A DNA stretch of 64,000 bases from the NCBI GenBank assembly GCA_963788975.1, contig CAWBIJ010000001.1, positions 232,275 through 296,274 on the forward strand. The letters are read 5' to 3'. Positions 31,342 to 38,751 of the stretch are shown piece after piece. Below the pieces are notes generated by a model. The model made no database searches. It saw nothing but the letters and a program-made list of their open reading frames with translations, and was not told the origin of the DNA. The translations under genes were made by a program, and so were the position numbers. Numbering within the stretch: position 1 is the stretch's first letter; each line of letters begins with the position of its first letter. The stretch comes from VRUE01 sp963788975 (GTDB lineage: Bacteria; Actinomycetota; Thermoleophilia; Solirubrobacterales; 70-9).

Positions 31342-31688
31342 TGCCGGAGGCCGAGCAGATCCTGAGGGACGCTTACGCTGCCTTCAATGCGCGCGACCTC
31401 GATGCCGCGATCGCCCTGATGCACAAGGACGTCGACTGGCCGAATGCCTGGGAGGGTGGCCGGGTGCGAGGTCACGCCGACGTTCGCGCGTACTGGGAGC
31501 GCCAGTTCGCAGCGATCTCGAGCCAGGTCGAGCCGGAGCGCTTTACGGAGGAGTCGGACGGCAGCATCACGGTCGACGTCCACCAGGTCGTCCACGACGC
31601 GCAGACAGGCGAACTGCTCACCGACTCCCGCGTCCGCCATCGCTACCGGCTGGAGGGCAACCTGATCATCCGGACGGACGTGGTGTGA
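31341..31688 (+). CDS. SnoaL/NTF2-like protein
   Basis: 115 aa from GTG 31341 (the open frame continues upstream but is antisense to the GNAT gene). ILRDAYAAFNARDLDAAIAL and MHKDVDWPNAWEGGRVRGHA followed by VRAYWERQFA is the standard opening of ketosteroid-isomerase-like cone folds, ending HRYRLEGNLIIRTDVV. Such proteins are small isomerases, hydrolases or binding proteins; no specific function can be given. Twelve bases before the methyltransferase gene, likely cotranscribed. Confidence 0.8.
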   Translation: MPEAEQILRDAYAAFNARDLDAAIALMHKDVDWPNAWEGGRVRGHADVRAYWERQFAAISSQVEPERFTEESDGSITVDVHQVVHDAQTGELLTDSRVRHRYRLEGNLIIRTDVV

Positions 31689-31700
31689 CCGCATAGCGTT

Positions 31701-32363
31701 ATGGCGGTGGGAGATCAGGTAACGAACGTCTGCGCGGGGCCGTTCGGCACGTTCTATGACTTCTACATCGAGCGGCCGTGGCTGATGCGCCTGATCGGCC
31801 GGGCAGTTTGGGGCATCGATGCCTCTGTCCTGTACGAGAGCATGGAGCCGATCGAGCAGGCCGCTCCCGGCGCGACCATCATCGATGTCCCCTGCGGGGG
31901 AGGGGTCGCCTTCCGCGCCCTGAGGCCTGAGCAGGACGTGCGCTTCGTGGCCGCGGACCTGTCCCCGAAGATGCTGCGACGAGCCGAACGCCGCGCCCAG
32001 AAGCACTCGCTGCCACAGGTCGAGCTCGTCGTCGCAGACATGACCGCTCTGCCCTTCGCCGACGCCGAAGCCGATCTCTTTCTCTCCTACAGCGGCCTGC
32101 ACATGGTCGACGACCCGGCCCAGGCCCTGGCGGAGATCGCCCGCTGTCTCAAGCCCGGCGGCCGAGTGATCGGAACGACCTTCTTCTCAGACGAGAGCAG
32201 GCGAGCGCAAAGGCTCTTCGAGCTAGGCAGCCGTCGCGGGCACGCGATGCCGCCGAACCGCGACGACCTCTCCCGCTGGCTCACCTCTGCCGGCCTGGCT
32301 GAGGTGACGATTGGTCCGCAGCTCGGCTTCGCCGCCTTCAGCGCCCGCAAGCCCGCGCCCTGA
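31701..32363 (+). CDS. Class I SAM-dependent methyltransferase
   Basis: 220 aa. ATIIDVPCGGGVAFRAL is motif I (SAM Gly loop, with Cys as in UbiE-like enzymes), RFVAADLSPKMLRRAERRA motif post-I with the ribose-binding Asp, ELVVADMTALPFADAEADLF the adenine site, and SYSGLHMVDDPAQALAEIAR plus LKPGGRVIGTTFF motifs II-III. A UbiE/Methyltransf_11-type small-molecule methyltransferase; substrate unknown. Downstream of the SnoaL-like gene. Confidence 0.85.
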   Translation: MAVGDQVTNVCAGPFGTFYDFYIERPWLMRLIGRAVWGIDASVLYESMEPIEQAAPGATIIDVPCGGGVAFRALRPEQDVRFVAADLSPKMLRRAERRAQKHSLPQVELVVADMTALPFADAEADLFLSYSGLHMVDDPAQALAEIARCLKPGGRVIGTTFFSDESRRAQRLFELGSRRGHAMPPNRDDLSRWLTSAGLAEVTIGPQLGFAAFSARKPAP

Positions 32364-32634
32364 CGGTTCGCCCGCTTTCGCATGGTTACTTGCTGAGCCC
32401 AGGGAACTTCGCAGCGGGCGATCAGGATTCCGTCGAATCTCCTCGGCAAGCCCACCCTGTTGACATACCTGCGTCCCGAGGATCCCGACCCGGCAGTCGA
32501 GGAGGCGAAGTGTCCCGACCGCGCAGGGCTTGACGGCCAAAATCGGGAGCGCTATTCGTTTGGGGAGGTCGGGCAGTAGCGGACTGCTCCCGATTCCATA
32601 GCTACCGCCAAGGTTCGCGTTAGGGTCGGCAGCG
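32364..32634. other. Non-coding gap
   Basis: 271 bases without a supported gene. A lone TTGACA is present near 32459 without a clear -10. GC content drops from here toward 34.3 kb. Confidence 0.5.
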
Positions 32635-33114
32635 ATGCGCTGGCTTCTTCTCCTCGCTCTTATCGCCGCTCTTGCGATTGGCGCAACCAGCTGCGGGGAC
32701 TCTGGTCCAAGCGGCCCCGACGCAAAGGTGGTTGAAGAATTTGAAGACCTTGGACTAGGCCAAGGGGAAGCTGAAGCGGAAGTCGCTGCGGCCAATCGGG
32801 CAGCTGCTAGGGAGGTGCAGAAAGAAGAAAAGCAGTTTCAAAGGGACCTTCGAGAAGAGGAAGCGAGCGAAAGGCAGCAAGTTCCGAAGCCGGAATCTGA
32901 ACCTCAGGCGGAATCGGCCTCAGGCGGTTTCACCGGTGTCCACGCCAGCAACTACGAAGCTGCGAAGGAAATCTGCTCGGCCTTCCTCAAGGAACAGATA
33001 GCCCGAGAACTGGGCTTGCCCGCGTCAGCTGATGAGTTTGAAATCGCGGAAGCGTACGCTGATGATGGCTATACGGATCGGTTCCAACAGGCTGGCTTCG
33101 AGGGCTGTCTCTGA
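32635..33114 (+). CDS. Putative lipoprotein of unknown function
   Basis: 159 aa. A signal peptide (LLLLALIAALAIGATSC) ends in a lipobox-like ATSC, so Cys20 is the likely lipidated residue. A Glu/Ala/Gln-rich, probably coiled-coil stretch follows (residues ~35-90), and a short C-terminal domain with ASNYEAAKEICSAFLKEQIA and two Cys (one in CSAF, one at the terminal GCL) that could form a disulfide. No family recognised. Codon use is less GC-rich than in the flanks, suggesting acquisition. A small hairpin (CCTGG/CCAGG, 33121-33134) follows the stop. Confidence 0.65.
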   Translation: MRWLLLLALIAALAIGATSCGDSGPSGPDAKVVEEFEDLGLGQGEAEAEVAAANRAAAREVQKEEKQFQRDLREEEASERQQVPKPESEPQAESASGGFTGVHASNYEAAKEICSAFLKEQIARELGLPASADEFEIAEAYADDGYTDRFQQAGFEGCL

Positions 33115-33267
33115 TGGCCTCCTGGGTCCCCAGGCGGAATAGGCAGTCGGCGCCGCCTCAATGTGCGCTCCTGACCCACGCCACCGCCTGAGCGCGACCG
33201 ACTCGTTGCCCGACAGAATGATGTACCCGTCTCGGTGATCTGGCCAGCCGGTTCTTCCCGCGCTTAG

Positions 33268-33570
33268 CCTGACCGGGCCAAGCGAGCCTGGGCAAAGGCC
33301 AACGAACGCGAGCGCAAAGCGGCGGAGCGGGAAGGGCGTGACCCCGAGCCTCTGCGCCCGCTCACGTTCCACGAATGCCGCCATACGTTCGCGTCGTTGC
33401 TGATCGACGCCGGAGTTAACCCGAAGGCGATTCAGGAGTTCATGGGTCACGCGACGATCGAGGAGACCTTCTCGCGCTATGGCCATCTGATGCCTGGCGC
33501 TCGCGACCAAGCGCGGAAGCTGGCTGACGCCTACATCGCGTCTACGCTGAATGCGGTCGCAGGGGAATGA
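33268..33570 (+). pseudogene. Tyrosine recombinase/integrase C-terminal remnant
   Basis: The frame runs from just after a TAG (33265-33267) to TGA 33568-33570, about 100 codons, and has no start. It reads PLTFHECRHTFASLLIDAGV, then NPKAIQEFMGHATIEETFSR and YGHLMPGARDQARKL. These are the H-x-x-R box (HECRH), the second conserved His (MGHAT) and the nucleophilic Tyr (SRYGHLMPG) of phage-type integrases. The first catalytic Arg, the catalytic core start and the DNA-binding arm are absent, so it is inactive. It lies 0.7 kb from tRNA-Leu, a common target, within a lower-GC patch. I found no matching attachment repeat. Confidence 0.85.
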
Positions 33571-33662
33571 GTCGCGACGCCGCTCTCGATTAGCGGCCAG
33601 ACGATTAGGGAACTTGGTCGTGTATCGTCGGCAAAATCGGTTGGGGGGCGAAATTCTGGGTC

Positions 33663-34076
33663 GTGACGACGGCGATCGCCGCTTTGGCGGCCGTCGGGAT
33701 TTGGCTTTTGAGCAGAGATAGCACGCCGTTTCCGCCGACGGTTGTACAGCTCACCCAATGGCTGGATGACACTGACGACTGTGAGTCTGTCAACGCTGAA
33801 GAGGCGCCGCTACCGGGGGAATTTGGAGAACTTCCGCTCGAAGGCGCTTACGTCAGGTGCGAAAAGGCCGCGGGGTCCATCGCCTTCTACCGTTTCCCAA
33901 ATCACCGAGCGCTCCTCGGAGCTGTGAGGCGCCATCCAAAGTTGCAGCGGCACGAATCTATTTGTGTGCGGGGGGACGAATTGCTCATTGATGGACTCCT
34001 TGCCGCTGATCCCACGCTGGAATTCTGTAGGCGGCTTGGATTCGCCATCCATCGCGCATCGGAGCCTTTGCTCTGA
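33663..34076 (+). CDS. Hypothetical protein with N-terminal membrane anchor
   Basis: 137 aa from GTG 33663. Residues 2-17 (TTAIAALAAVGIWLL) form a signal anchor; the rest is a soluble domain with four Cys (DDCESV, VRCEKA, SICVRGD, EFCRRL), which may make two disulfides outside the cell. No family recognised. Composition and codon use are less GC-biased than the core genome, in keeping with the neighbouring integrase remnant. Could be spurious, but the coherent anchor plus Cys pattern favours a real gene. Confidence 0.5.
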   Translation: MTTAIAALAAVGIWLLSRDSTPFPPTVVQLTQWLDDTDDCESVNAEEAPLPGEFGELPLEGAYVRCEKAAGSIAFYRFPNHRALLGAVRRHPKLQRHESICVRGDELLIDGLLAADPTLEFCRRLGFAIHRASEPLL

Positions 34077-34178
34077 TTGCGATGTGGGCGCTGAGAAACG
34101 GTCGTTCTCGGATGAGGCCTGCGCAATCTGCGCATTATGTTGCTGCCTCACCGATCTAAAAAACCTCGATTCGTCCTG

Positions 34179-34201
34179 ACTGGCGCACCGACTGGCGCAC
34201 A
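34179..34201. repeat. Tandem 12-bp repeat
   Basis: GACTGGCGCAC occurs at 34179-34189 and again at 34191-34201, head to tail, in the otherwise empty 34077-34272 interval next to tRNA-Leu. Possibly a recombinase arm site of the lost element. Confidence 0.4.
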
Positions 34202-34272
34202 GAGTTGGAAAGCGGAAACCGCGCCGGTCGCTGCTCAAATGTAGAACCGGCGGGTTTCCAGGCAATTCTCAG

Positions 34273-34358
<86 letters not shown>

Positions 34359-34419
34359 TCGAGGGCGGTCGATTCTAGATGTTCGGCGGTTTGGGGGCGG
34401 GTGCTAGGGCCGCGAGGGC

Positions 34420-34463
34420 TTGTCGGCGTCCGGGGAAGGCGGTAGCCTACGAACACTTGTTCG
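34420..34463 (+). promoter_or_regulatory. lexA promoter with SOS box
   Basis: TTGTCG (34420-34425), 17 bp, TAGCCT (34443-34448). Directly after it the perfect palindrome CGAACACTTGTTCG (34450-34463) matches the CGAAC-N4-GTTCG LexA box of Gram-positive bacteria. The box covers the expected start point, so LexA should repress its own gene. Confidence 0.88.
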
Positions 34464-34520
34464 ACGGCTTTCGACGAGCGGTCGGCCTGGTGGCCGGCGG
34501 CTGGATTTTGAGGAGCGATC

Positions 34521-35138
34521 GTGGACCTTGATCTGACCAAGCGGCAGAAGGAGATTTTCGACTTCATCAAACGCTACGCGGCGAAGACCGGTTACCCACC
34601 GACTGTGCGGGAGATCGGCAAAGCCGTGGGGTTGCATTCGTCCTCGACTGTGCACGCCCATCTCGCCAACCTCGAGAAGATCGGGCTGCTGAGGCGGGAT
34701 CCCTCGAAGCCGCGGGCGATCGAGCTGCTCTTCGATCGCGCCAAGCGGACGATCATGCCCGGCGATGGCGGGGGCCTGCCGCTGGTCGGCCAGGTGGCCG
34801 CTGGCGAGCCGATCCTGGCCGAGGAGAACGTCGAGGACTACATCGAGGTCCCCGACGTGATCGGCGGCGAGGACGGCGACTACATCCTCCAGGTGCGCGG
34901 CGAAAGCATGAAGGAAGCCGGGATCTTCGAGGGCGACTACGTGGTCGTCCGCCCGGCCAACGACGCCGACGACGGGACGATCGTCGTCGCCCTGATCGAG
35001 GACGAGGCGACGGTCAAGCGCATCTACCGCGAGTCCGACCACATTCGTCTCCAGCCCGAGAACGAGACGATGGAGCCGATCCGCACCACCGACGCGACGA
35101 TCCTCGGCCGCGTCGTCGGCGTCTTCCGCAAGGTCTGA
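34521..35138 (+). CDS. lexA: SOS repressor LexA
   Basis: 205 aa from GTG 34521 (GAGGAG upstream). The winged-helix N-domain reads LTKRQKEIFDFIKRYAAKTG, PPTVREIGKAVGLHSSSTVH. The S24 peptidase domain contains the self-cleavage Ala-Gly (LVGQVAAGEPILAEEN), the nucleophile Ser in VRGESMKEAGI, and the catalytic Lys in DEATVKRIYRE. On RecA-ssDNA formation LexA cuts itself and releases SOS genes. Autoregulated through the box at 34450. Ends convergent to the SDR gene at a shared inverted repeat. Confidence 0.97.
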   Translation: MDLDLTKRQKEIFDFIKRYAAKTGYPPTVREIGKAVGLHSSSTVHAHLANLEKIGLLRRDPSKPRAIELLFDRAKRTIMPGDGGGLPLVGQVAAGEPILAEENVEDYIEVPDVIGGEDGDYILQVRGESMKEAGIFEGDYVVVRPANDADDGTIVVALIEDEATVKRIYRESDHIRLQPENETMEPIRTTDATILGRVVGVFRKV

Positions 35139-35214
35139 CGTCGTCAGACAAGGACGCAGGGAGCGAAGCGTGCTTTGCACGTGAGCGACCGAGGACGCCG
35201 TATGACGGCGTCAG
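35135..35214. terminator. Nested inverted repeat shared by convergent lexA and SDR genes
   Basis: CTGACGTCGTCA (35135-35146) and TGACGGCGTCAG (35203-35214) pair at 11 of 12 positions. The lexA TGA lies in the left arm and the opposite gene's TGA in the right arm. An inner hairpin CGTGC-TTT-GCACG spans 35169-35181. No T-tract. Likely bidirectional terminator. Confidence 0.6.
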
Positions 35215-36032
35215 GGCCACTTACCGGACTCGATCAGCTTCTTGTAGCGCCGCTGTTTGCGCTGCGCGTCCCGCAGTGCCAGAGGAAGCAGGCGCAGGGT
35301 GAGGCGGGGGAAGAGGTCGAGAAGGCGCAGCTGCAGGCCGCGCCAGCGAGGCAGGATCAGCAGGGGTCGCGGCCGTTCGGTCAGCTTGCCGACCTCGGTG
35401 GCGACCTGCTCGACGGTGAGCAGGCGGCCCGAGAAGGATCCGGCGGCATCGGGGTCATCGAGCTTATCCGCGAGCATCGGGGTCCAGATCCCGTCTGGGC
35501 AGACCGCCGAGATCTCGATGTCCGCCATCCCCGATTGACGCAGATCGAAGAGCGTGCCCAGCGTGAAGGCGATCGCCGCGTGCTTGCTCGCCGCGTAGTT
35601 GACCTCGCCGGGGGCGGCGACTATCCCGGCCAGCGAGACGACGTTGATCACGTGGCCGCGGCCGGCGGCGATCATCGGCTCCAGGGCGGCGATCGTCCCG
35701 TTCATCGTGCCCAGGGCGTTCACGTCCATCATCGTCCTGCGGGTTGCCTCGTCCTGGATCCAGGCGGGACCGGTCCAGAGCACCCCTGCGTTGTTAACCC
35801 AGAGGTCGAGCGCGCCCGAGCGCGCCGTCACCATCTCGGCCATCGCGCGGCAGGCCGCTTCGTTGCGCACGTCGAGGCCGGAGGAGCCGGCAGCGCCAAT
35901 CTCCGCCGCGACCCGGGCGGCGGCGTCGGGATCGACGTCGGTGACCTCGACCTGGAAGCCCCGCCCGGCGAGCTCGCCGGCGATCGCGCGGCCGAGGCCG
36001 CTGCCCGCTCCAGTGACCACGGCTGCCGGCAT
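35211..36032 (-). CDS. Short-chain dehydrogenase/reductase
   Basis: 273 aa from ATG 36032. VVTGAGSGLGRAIAGELAG is the NAD(P)-binding Gly motif; VTDVDPDAAARV has the Asp that usually favours NAD(H). LWVNNAGVL, INVVSLAGI (catalytic Ser) and NYAASKHAAIAF (Tyr-x3-Lys) complete a classical SDR. A basic ~45-residue C-terminal tail (LQLRLLDLFPRLTLRLLPLA) could bind membrane. Substrate unknown. Its start is about 50 bp from the RNase P RNA gene, divergent. Confidence 0.88.
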   Translation of the reverse strand: MPAAVVTGAGSGLGRAIAGELAGRGFQVEVTDVDPDAAARVAAEIGAAGSSGLDVRNEAACRAMAEMVTARSGALDLWVNNAGVLWTGPAWIQDEATRRTMMDVNALGTMNGTIAALEPMIAAGRGHVINVVSLAGIVAAPGEVNYAASKHAAIAFTLGTLFDLRQSGMADIEISAVCPDGIWTPMLADKLDDPDAAGSFSGRLLTVEQVATEVGKLTERPRPLLILPRWRGLQLRLLDLFPRLTLRLLPLALRDAQRKQRRYKKLIESGKWP

Positions 36033-36084
36033 CGTTGCGCAGGCTATTCGATGGATTCGCGCTCGCAGTCGAGCGCTACCATCG

Positions 36085-36415
36085 AGCTGCGGGCTGGACG
36101 GCTGCGAGGGGAGAGACAACCTCTCGAGGAAAGTCCGGACACCATAGGGCGAGGGCGGTGGGTAGCTCCCACCCGGGGAAACCCGCGGGAAAGTGCCACA
36201 GAAACACACGGCCGATGGCGCAGCCACACGTGAGCTGCGTACAGGCAAAGGTGAAATGGTGCGGTAAGAGCGCACCGGCGCCGCGGTGACGCGGCGGCCA
36301 GGCAAACCCCGCCCGGTGCAAGGCCAAGCAGAGCTGCCGACCCTGCCCGGCGAGGCTCAGGTAGGCCGCAGAGATAGATGGTCGTCCACGACAGGATCCG
36401 GCTTACAGGCCCGCT
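36085..36415 (+). ncRNA. rnpB: RNase P RNA, bacterial class A
   Basis: The catalytic RNA of tRNA 5' processing. Universal blocks: GAGGAAAGTCCGGACACC near 36125, ACAGAAACACACGG near 36198, AAGGTGAAATGGTGCGGTAA near 36248 with GAGCGCACCG, and ACAGGATCCGGCTTACAG near 36391. P1 closes GCGGGC (36089-36094) with GCCCGC (36409-36414). TACCAT at 36077-36082 is a suitable -10 for a start near 36089. The ends are set by P1 and may be off by a few bases. Confidence 0.95.
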
Positions 36416-36418
36416 AAA

Positions 36419-36447
36419 GGAAAGGCCCCCAGCTTGGGGGCCTTTCC
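36419..36447 (+). terminator. Terminator of rnpB
   Basis: A 13-bp perfect stem, GGAAAGGCCCCCA (36419-36431) with TGGGGGCCTTTCC (36435-36447), three-base loop, four bases after the end of P1. Following sequence is C/T-rich without a real T-run. Confidence 0.85.
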
Positions 36448-36487
36448 CAATCTCTTCACGAATTCATGTCTTAGCGTTTGCTAATCT

Positions 36488-36627
36488 GCCGCGACTTCCG
36501 CTTAGTCCCCGCCTACATATCGCGGGGAGCGGGGGACCCAAAGGTTGGGGCGAATCGCCGGCTTCTGCCGCGTAGCGCAGCTCTTTCAGCGCGAGCCCGT
36601 CAGCTAACCCCGTAAGCGTCGCAAAGA
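36488..36627 (+). promoter_or_regulatory. Cyclic di-AMP riboswitch (ydaO/yuaA type)
   Basis: The leader of the RlpA-like gene contains the conserved blocks of the ydaO aptamer in order: GGGGAGCGGGGGACCCA (36524-36540), TTGGGGCGAATCGCCGGC (36545-36562), and GAGCCCGTCAGCTAACCCCG (36593-36612) followed by TAAGCGTCGCAAAGAG. In actinobacteria this riboswitch commonly precedes cell-wall hydrolase and RlpA genes and turns them off at high c-di-AMP. It ends close to the start codon with no separate terminator seen, so control may be by the folding of the ribosome site. Boundaries approximate. Confidence 0.85.
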
Positions 36628-36630
36628 GCT

Positions 36631-37134
36631 ATGAAGGCTGGAAACCGCTACAAGCGGCAAGATCATCGACGTGAGGAGCGCGCGGCACGAGGGCGCTCGC
36701 AGCGCGGCATGCCCGGCCTGCTGGCCGCCTGCTGCGCAGCGTTTGCGCTCACTCCTGCACCCGCGCAGGCGATGACCGGCGGCGCCTCTCCAGTCGCCAC
36801 GCCCGGCCCGATTGAAGGCGGCATCGCCTTCGGCACGATGCGCTCGGCCGGCGCTACCTGGTACGGCCCCGGTCTCTACGGCAACAACACCGCCTGTGGC
36901 CAGGTCCTGATGCCAGAAACGATCGGCGTCGCCCATCGCAACCTGCCCTGTGGCACTGCGGTCAAGTTCGTCCACAAGGGCCGGCAGCTGGTCACCCGCG
37001 TGATCGATCGCGGTCCCTACACCGTCGGCAATGCCTGGGACCTGACCAACGGGGCCCGTCTCGCGCTCGACTTCGAAGGCGTAGGCAAGATCCGCTACGC
37101 GCTCGAGCGCGGCGCCGTCGCGAGCAAACGCTGA
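36631..37134 (+). CDS. RlpA-like secreted protein (double-psi beta-barrel)
   Basis: 167 aa from ATG 36631, with AAAGAG just upstream. A long basic n-region is followed by the signal peptide core (PGLLAACCAAFALTPAPAQA, cleavage near residue 47). The mature part is a DPBB domain: ATWYGPGLYGNNTACGQVL, VAHRNLPCGTAVKFVHKG, VTRVIDRGPYTVGNAWDLT and ALDFEGVGKIRYAL. RlpA proteins cleave or bind peptidoglycan strands lacking stem peptides; the lytic Asp/His positions seem conserved (RVIDRGPY). Control by c-di-AMP links it to cell-wall and osmotic homeostasis. Confidence 0.87.
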   Translation: MKAGNRYKRQDHRREERAARGRSQRGMPGLLAACCAAFALTPAPAQAMTGGASPVATPGPIEGGIAFGTMRSAGATWYGPGLYGNNTACGQVLMPETIGVAHRNLPCGTAVKFVHKGRQLVTRVIDRGPYTVGNAWDLTNGARLALDFEGVGKIRYALERGAVASKR

Positions 37135-37234
37135 GCGCGCGGTGCGGTCAAACGGCCATGCGCAGCCGATCCGCCCGCCCTCACGGCTAATCTTTCCCCG
37201 CTAAAGCTGCATTTCCGACGAGAGGAGCAAGGGC

Positions 37235-37918
37235 ATGGCGAGGCGGTTGCTGATTGCTGGAACGCTGGCGAGCTGTCTGGCGGTCCTGGTGGCACTGGCA
37301 GGAGGAGCTGGGGCAGCCACGACTTCGGCGACCACCGTCGTCCTCGGCAGCACGGCGAGCGTCCCCGATCCGTCCTGCCCGGAGATGCCCTGTCAGGCGA
37401 TCGGTAGCGTTACCGGCTTCCAGGTCAGCAACAACCAGACCAGTCTCCCCTTCCGGGTCCCCCGCGATGGCAAAGTCAAGTCCTGGACGCTGACGCTGGC
37501 CCAGCCCACCGGCAAACAGCGCTCCTTCTTCAACGGGTTCTTCGGCACGCCGCCGCAGGCGCGGCTGGCGATCCTGCGCCGTGTCCCGGGCACCGAACCG
37601 CCTCGCTACAACCTGCGCCGCCAGGGCTCGGTCAAGGTGCTCAGTCCCTTCCTCGGGCAGACGGTCAGATTCAGCGCCTCGCTGCCGGTCGAAAAGGACG
37701 ACATCGTCGGCCTCACGGTGCCGACCTGGGCGCCGGCGTTCGCCGAGGGCCTGCCCTCCAACAACGTTTGGCGGGCCAGCCGCGAAGAAGGCAAATGCGT
37801 CAACTCCACTGACGTCCGTCAGGGCGAAGCACACGAGAAAGTCGGCACCCGCGCTACCTACGGCTGCCGCTACGCGACGGCTCGACTGCTCTACACGGTG
37901 ACGCTGGCTGTCGACTGA
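37235..37918 (+). CDS. Secreted protein of unknown function
   Basis: 227 aa with a clear signal peptide (LLIAGTLASCLAVLVALAGG, cleavage near AGAA). The mature part is beta-rich, without enzyme motifs: VVLGSTASVPDPSCPEMPCQ, FRVPRDGKVKSWTLTLAQ, VRFSASLPVEKDDIVGLTVP. Four Cys (two in CPEMPC, one in GKCVN, one in YGCRY) may form disulfides. The pattern suggests a jelly-roll-like surface protein, commonly seen in Solirubrobacter-type genomes, but no named family. Preceded by AGAGGAGCAAGGGC, a good ribosome site. Ends at the strong hairpin 37919-37946. Confidence 0.75.
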   Translation: MARRLLIAGTLASCLAVLVALAGGAGAATTSATTVVLGSTASVPDPSCPEMPCQAIGSVTGFQVSNNQTSLPFRVPRDGKVKSWTLTLAQPTGKQRSFFNGFFGTPPQARLAILRRVPGTEPPRYNLRRQGSVKVLSPFLGQTVRFSASLPVEKDDIVGLTVPTWAPAFAEGLPSNNVWRASREEGKCVNSTDVRQGEAHEKVGTRATYGCRYATARLLYTVTLAVD

Positions 37919-37946
37919 CCCTCAGCCGCCGCTAGGCGGCTGAGGG
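37919..37946. terminator. Bidirectional terminator hairpin
   Basis: CCCTCAGCCGCC (37919-37930) pairs exactly with GGCGGCTGAGGG (37935-37946), loop GCTA. It starts immediately after the TGA of the secreted-protein gene and includes the stop codon of the convergent AhpD-like gene. Confidence 0.75.
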
Positions 37947-38498
37947 CAAAATCCGCGCTGCCGACTGATCTTTGGGCAGCGCCGCAGCGCCGGCGATCAG
38001 GCTCTGAAACTCGTTGAGCGCCAGGTGGGCAACCGCCTCGAGCAGCTCCTCGTCGGTCCAGCCGATCTCACGCGCCTCCTCGTGCAGGTGGAGCGGGGGA
38101 GGGCCGTCGGCGTCGAGGGCCGCCTGCAGGTACTCCAGCAATGCAGCCTCTTTGGGGTCGGCGGAGCCGAAGCTGCGGGCCCGCGAGACCTCGTCGAGGC
38201 CGAGACCGGCGCGCCGGGCCGCCTTTGCGTGCTGGGCGATGCTGTAGCTGTCGTCGCGGTGCTCAGCGACCGCGAGGGCGATCCGCACCCGCGTCGCCTG
38301 CGGCAGGACGCCGCTGCGGAGCTCAGAGCGCATCCGCGTGTAGGCGCGCAGCACGGAGGGTGCGCCGGCGAGCACGCCGACGAACTTGGTCACGTCGCCA
38401 CCGGTTGCCTGGATCGTCTTGATCAACGGCGCGCTCTCATCAGGCGCCGTCAGCTCGTCGTGGATCTGGAACCTGCTCACGTCTGTTTTGACTGTCAC
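37932..38498 (-). CDS. AhpD/carboxymuconolactone decarboxylase-like protein lacking the Cys pair
   Basis: 188 aa. The helical fold is recognisable from LRAYTRMRSELRSGVLPQAT, VRIALAVAEHRDDSYSIAQH, AKAARRAGLGLDEVSRARSF and a C-terminal repeat (WTDEELLEAVAHLALNEFQS). In AhpD and CMD-type peroxidases the central motif is E-x-x-x-C-x-x-C-x-x-x-H; here it is EHRDDSYSIAQH, with Asp and Ser in place of both Cys, while the His is kept. A peroxidase role is therefore unlikely; a decarboxylase or binding role remains possible. Upstream are phased direct repeats and a palindrome shared with glnA. Confidence 0.78.
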   Translation of the reverse strand: MTVKTDVSRFQIHDELTAPDESAPLIKTIQATGGDVTKFVGVLAGAPSVLRAYTRMRSELRSGVLPQATRVRIALAVAEHRDDSYSIAQHAKAARRAGLGLDEVSRARSFGSADPKEAALLEYLQAALDADGPPPLHLHEEAREIGWTDEELLEAVAHLALNEFQSLIAGAAALPKDQSAARILPSAA

Positions 38499-38536
38499 GT
38501 TGATTCCCGCCTTTGGCCTCGGATGGACGAATTCCG

Positions 38537-38575
38537 CTTTACGAAGCCTTTACGTGGCCTTTACTTTACTTTAAG
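38537..38575. promoter_or_regulatory. Phased CTTTAC direct repeats (candidate PhoP/OmpR-type site)
   Basis: CTTTAC occurs at 38537, 38548, 38559 and 38564; the first three are exactly 11 bp apart. Written as TTTACG-N5-TTTACG-N5-TTTACT this is the layout of PhoP-family response-regulator boxes (6-bp repeats with 5-bp gaps). It lies 39-77 bp before the AhpD-like gene (minus) and 180-215 bp before glnA (plus). Confidence 0.55.
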
Positions 38576-38578
38576 CCG

Positions 38579-38601
38579 ATAACTTACCTGAAGTAAGTTA
38601 T
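38579..38601. promoter_or_regulatory. Palindromic operator between AhpD-like gene and glnA
   Basis: ATAACTTAC (38579-38587) and GTAAGTTAT (38593-38601) are exact inverted repeats around CTGAA. AT-rich in a GC-rich genome and adjacent to the phased repeats, so a protein-binding site is likely. It does not match the GlnR site closely. Confidence 0.55.
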
Positions 38602-38751
38602 ACCTGCTTTCTCCATCGCTCGCAACCCGTGCGGGCGCGCTTCCTATACCCGGATACGCAATTTCGTACCTGATCGGTTCAGCCAGCCTGGGGAGCGCCT
38701 TTGGCCTATCGTTGCCGCTCCGAGCGGAAGCGCTAGATCAAGGAGGCCGCC

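Noticed and set aside
32430..32450. A T-arm-like sequence (GATTCCGTCGAATC) as a possible tRNA fragment or attachment site for the integrase remnant
   Set aside because: It does not match the tRNA-Leu 3' end and no other tRNA parts surround it.
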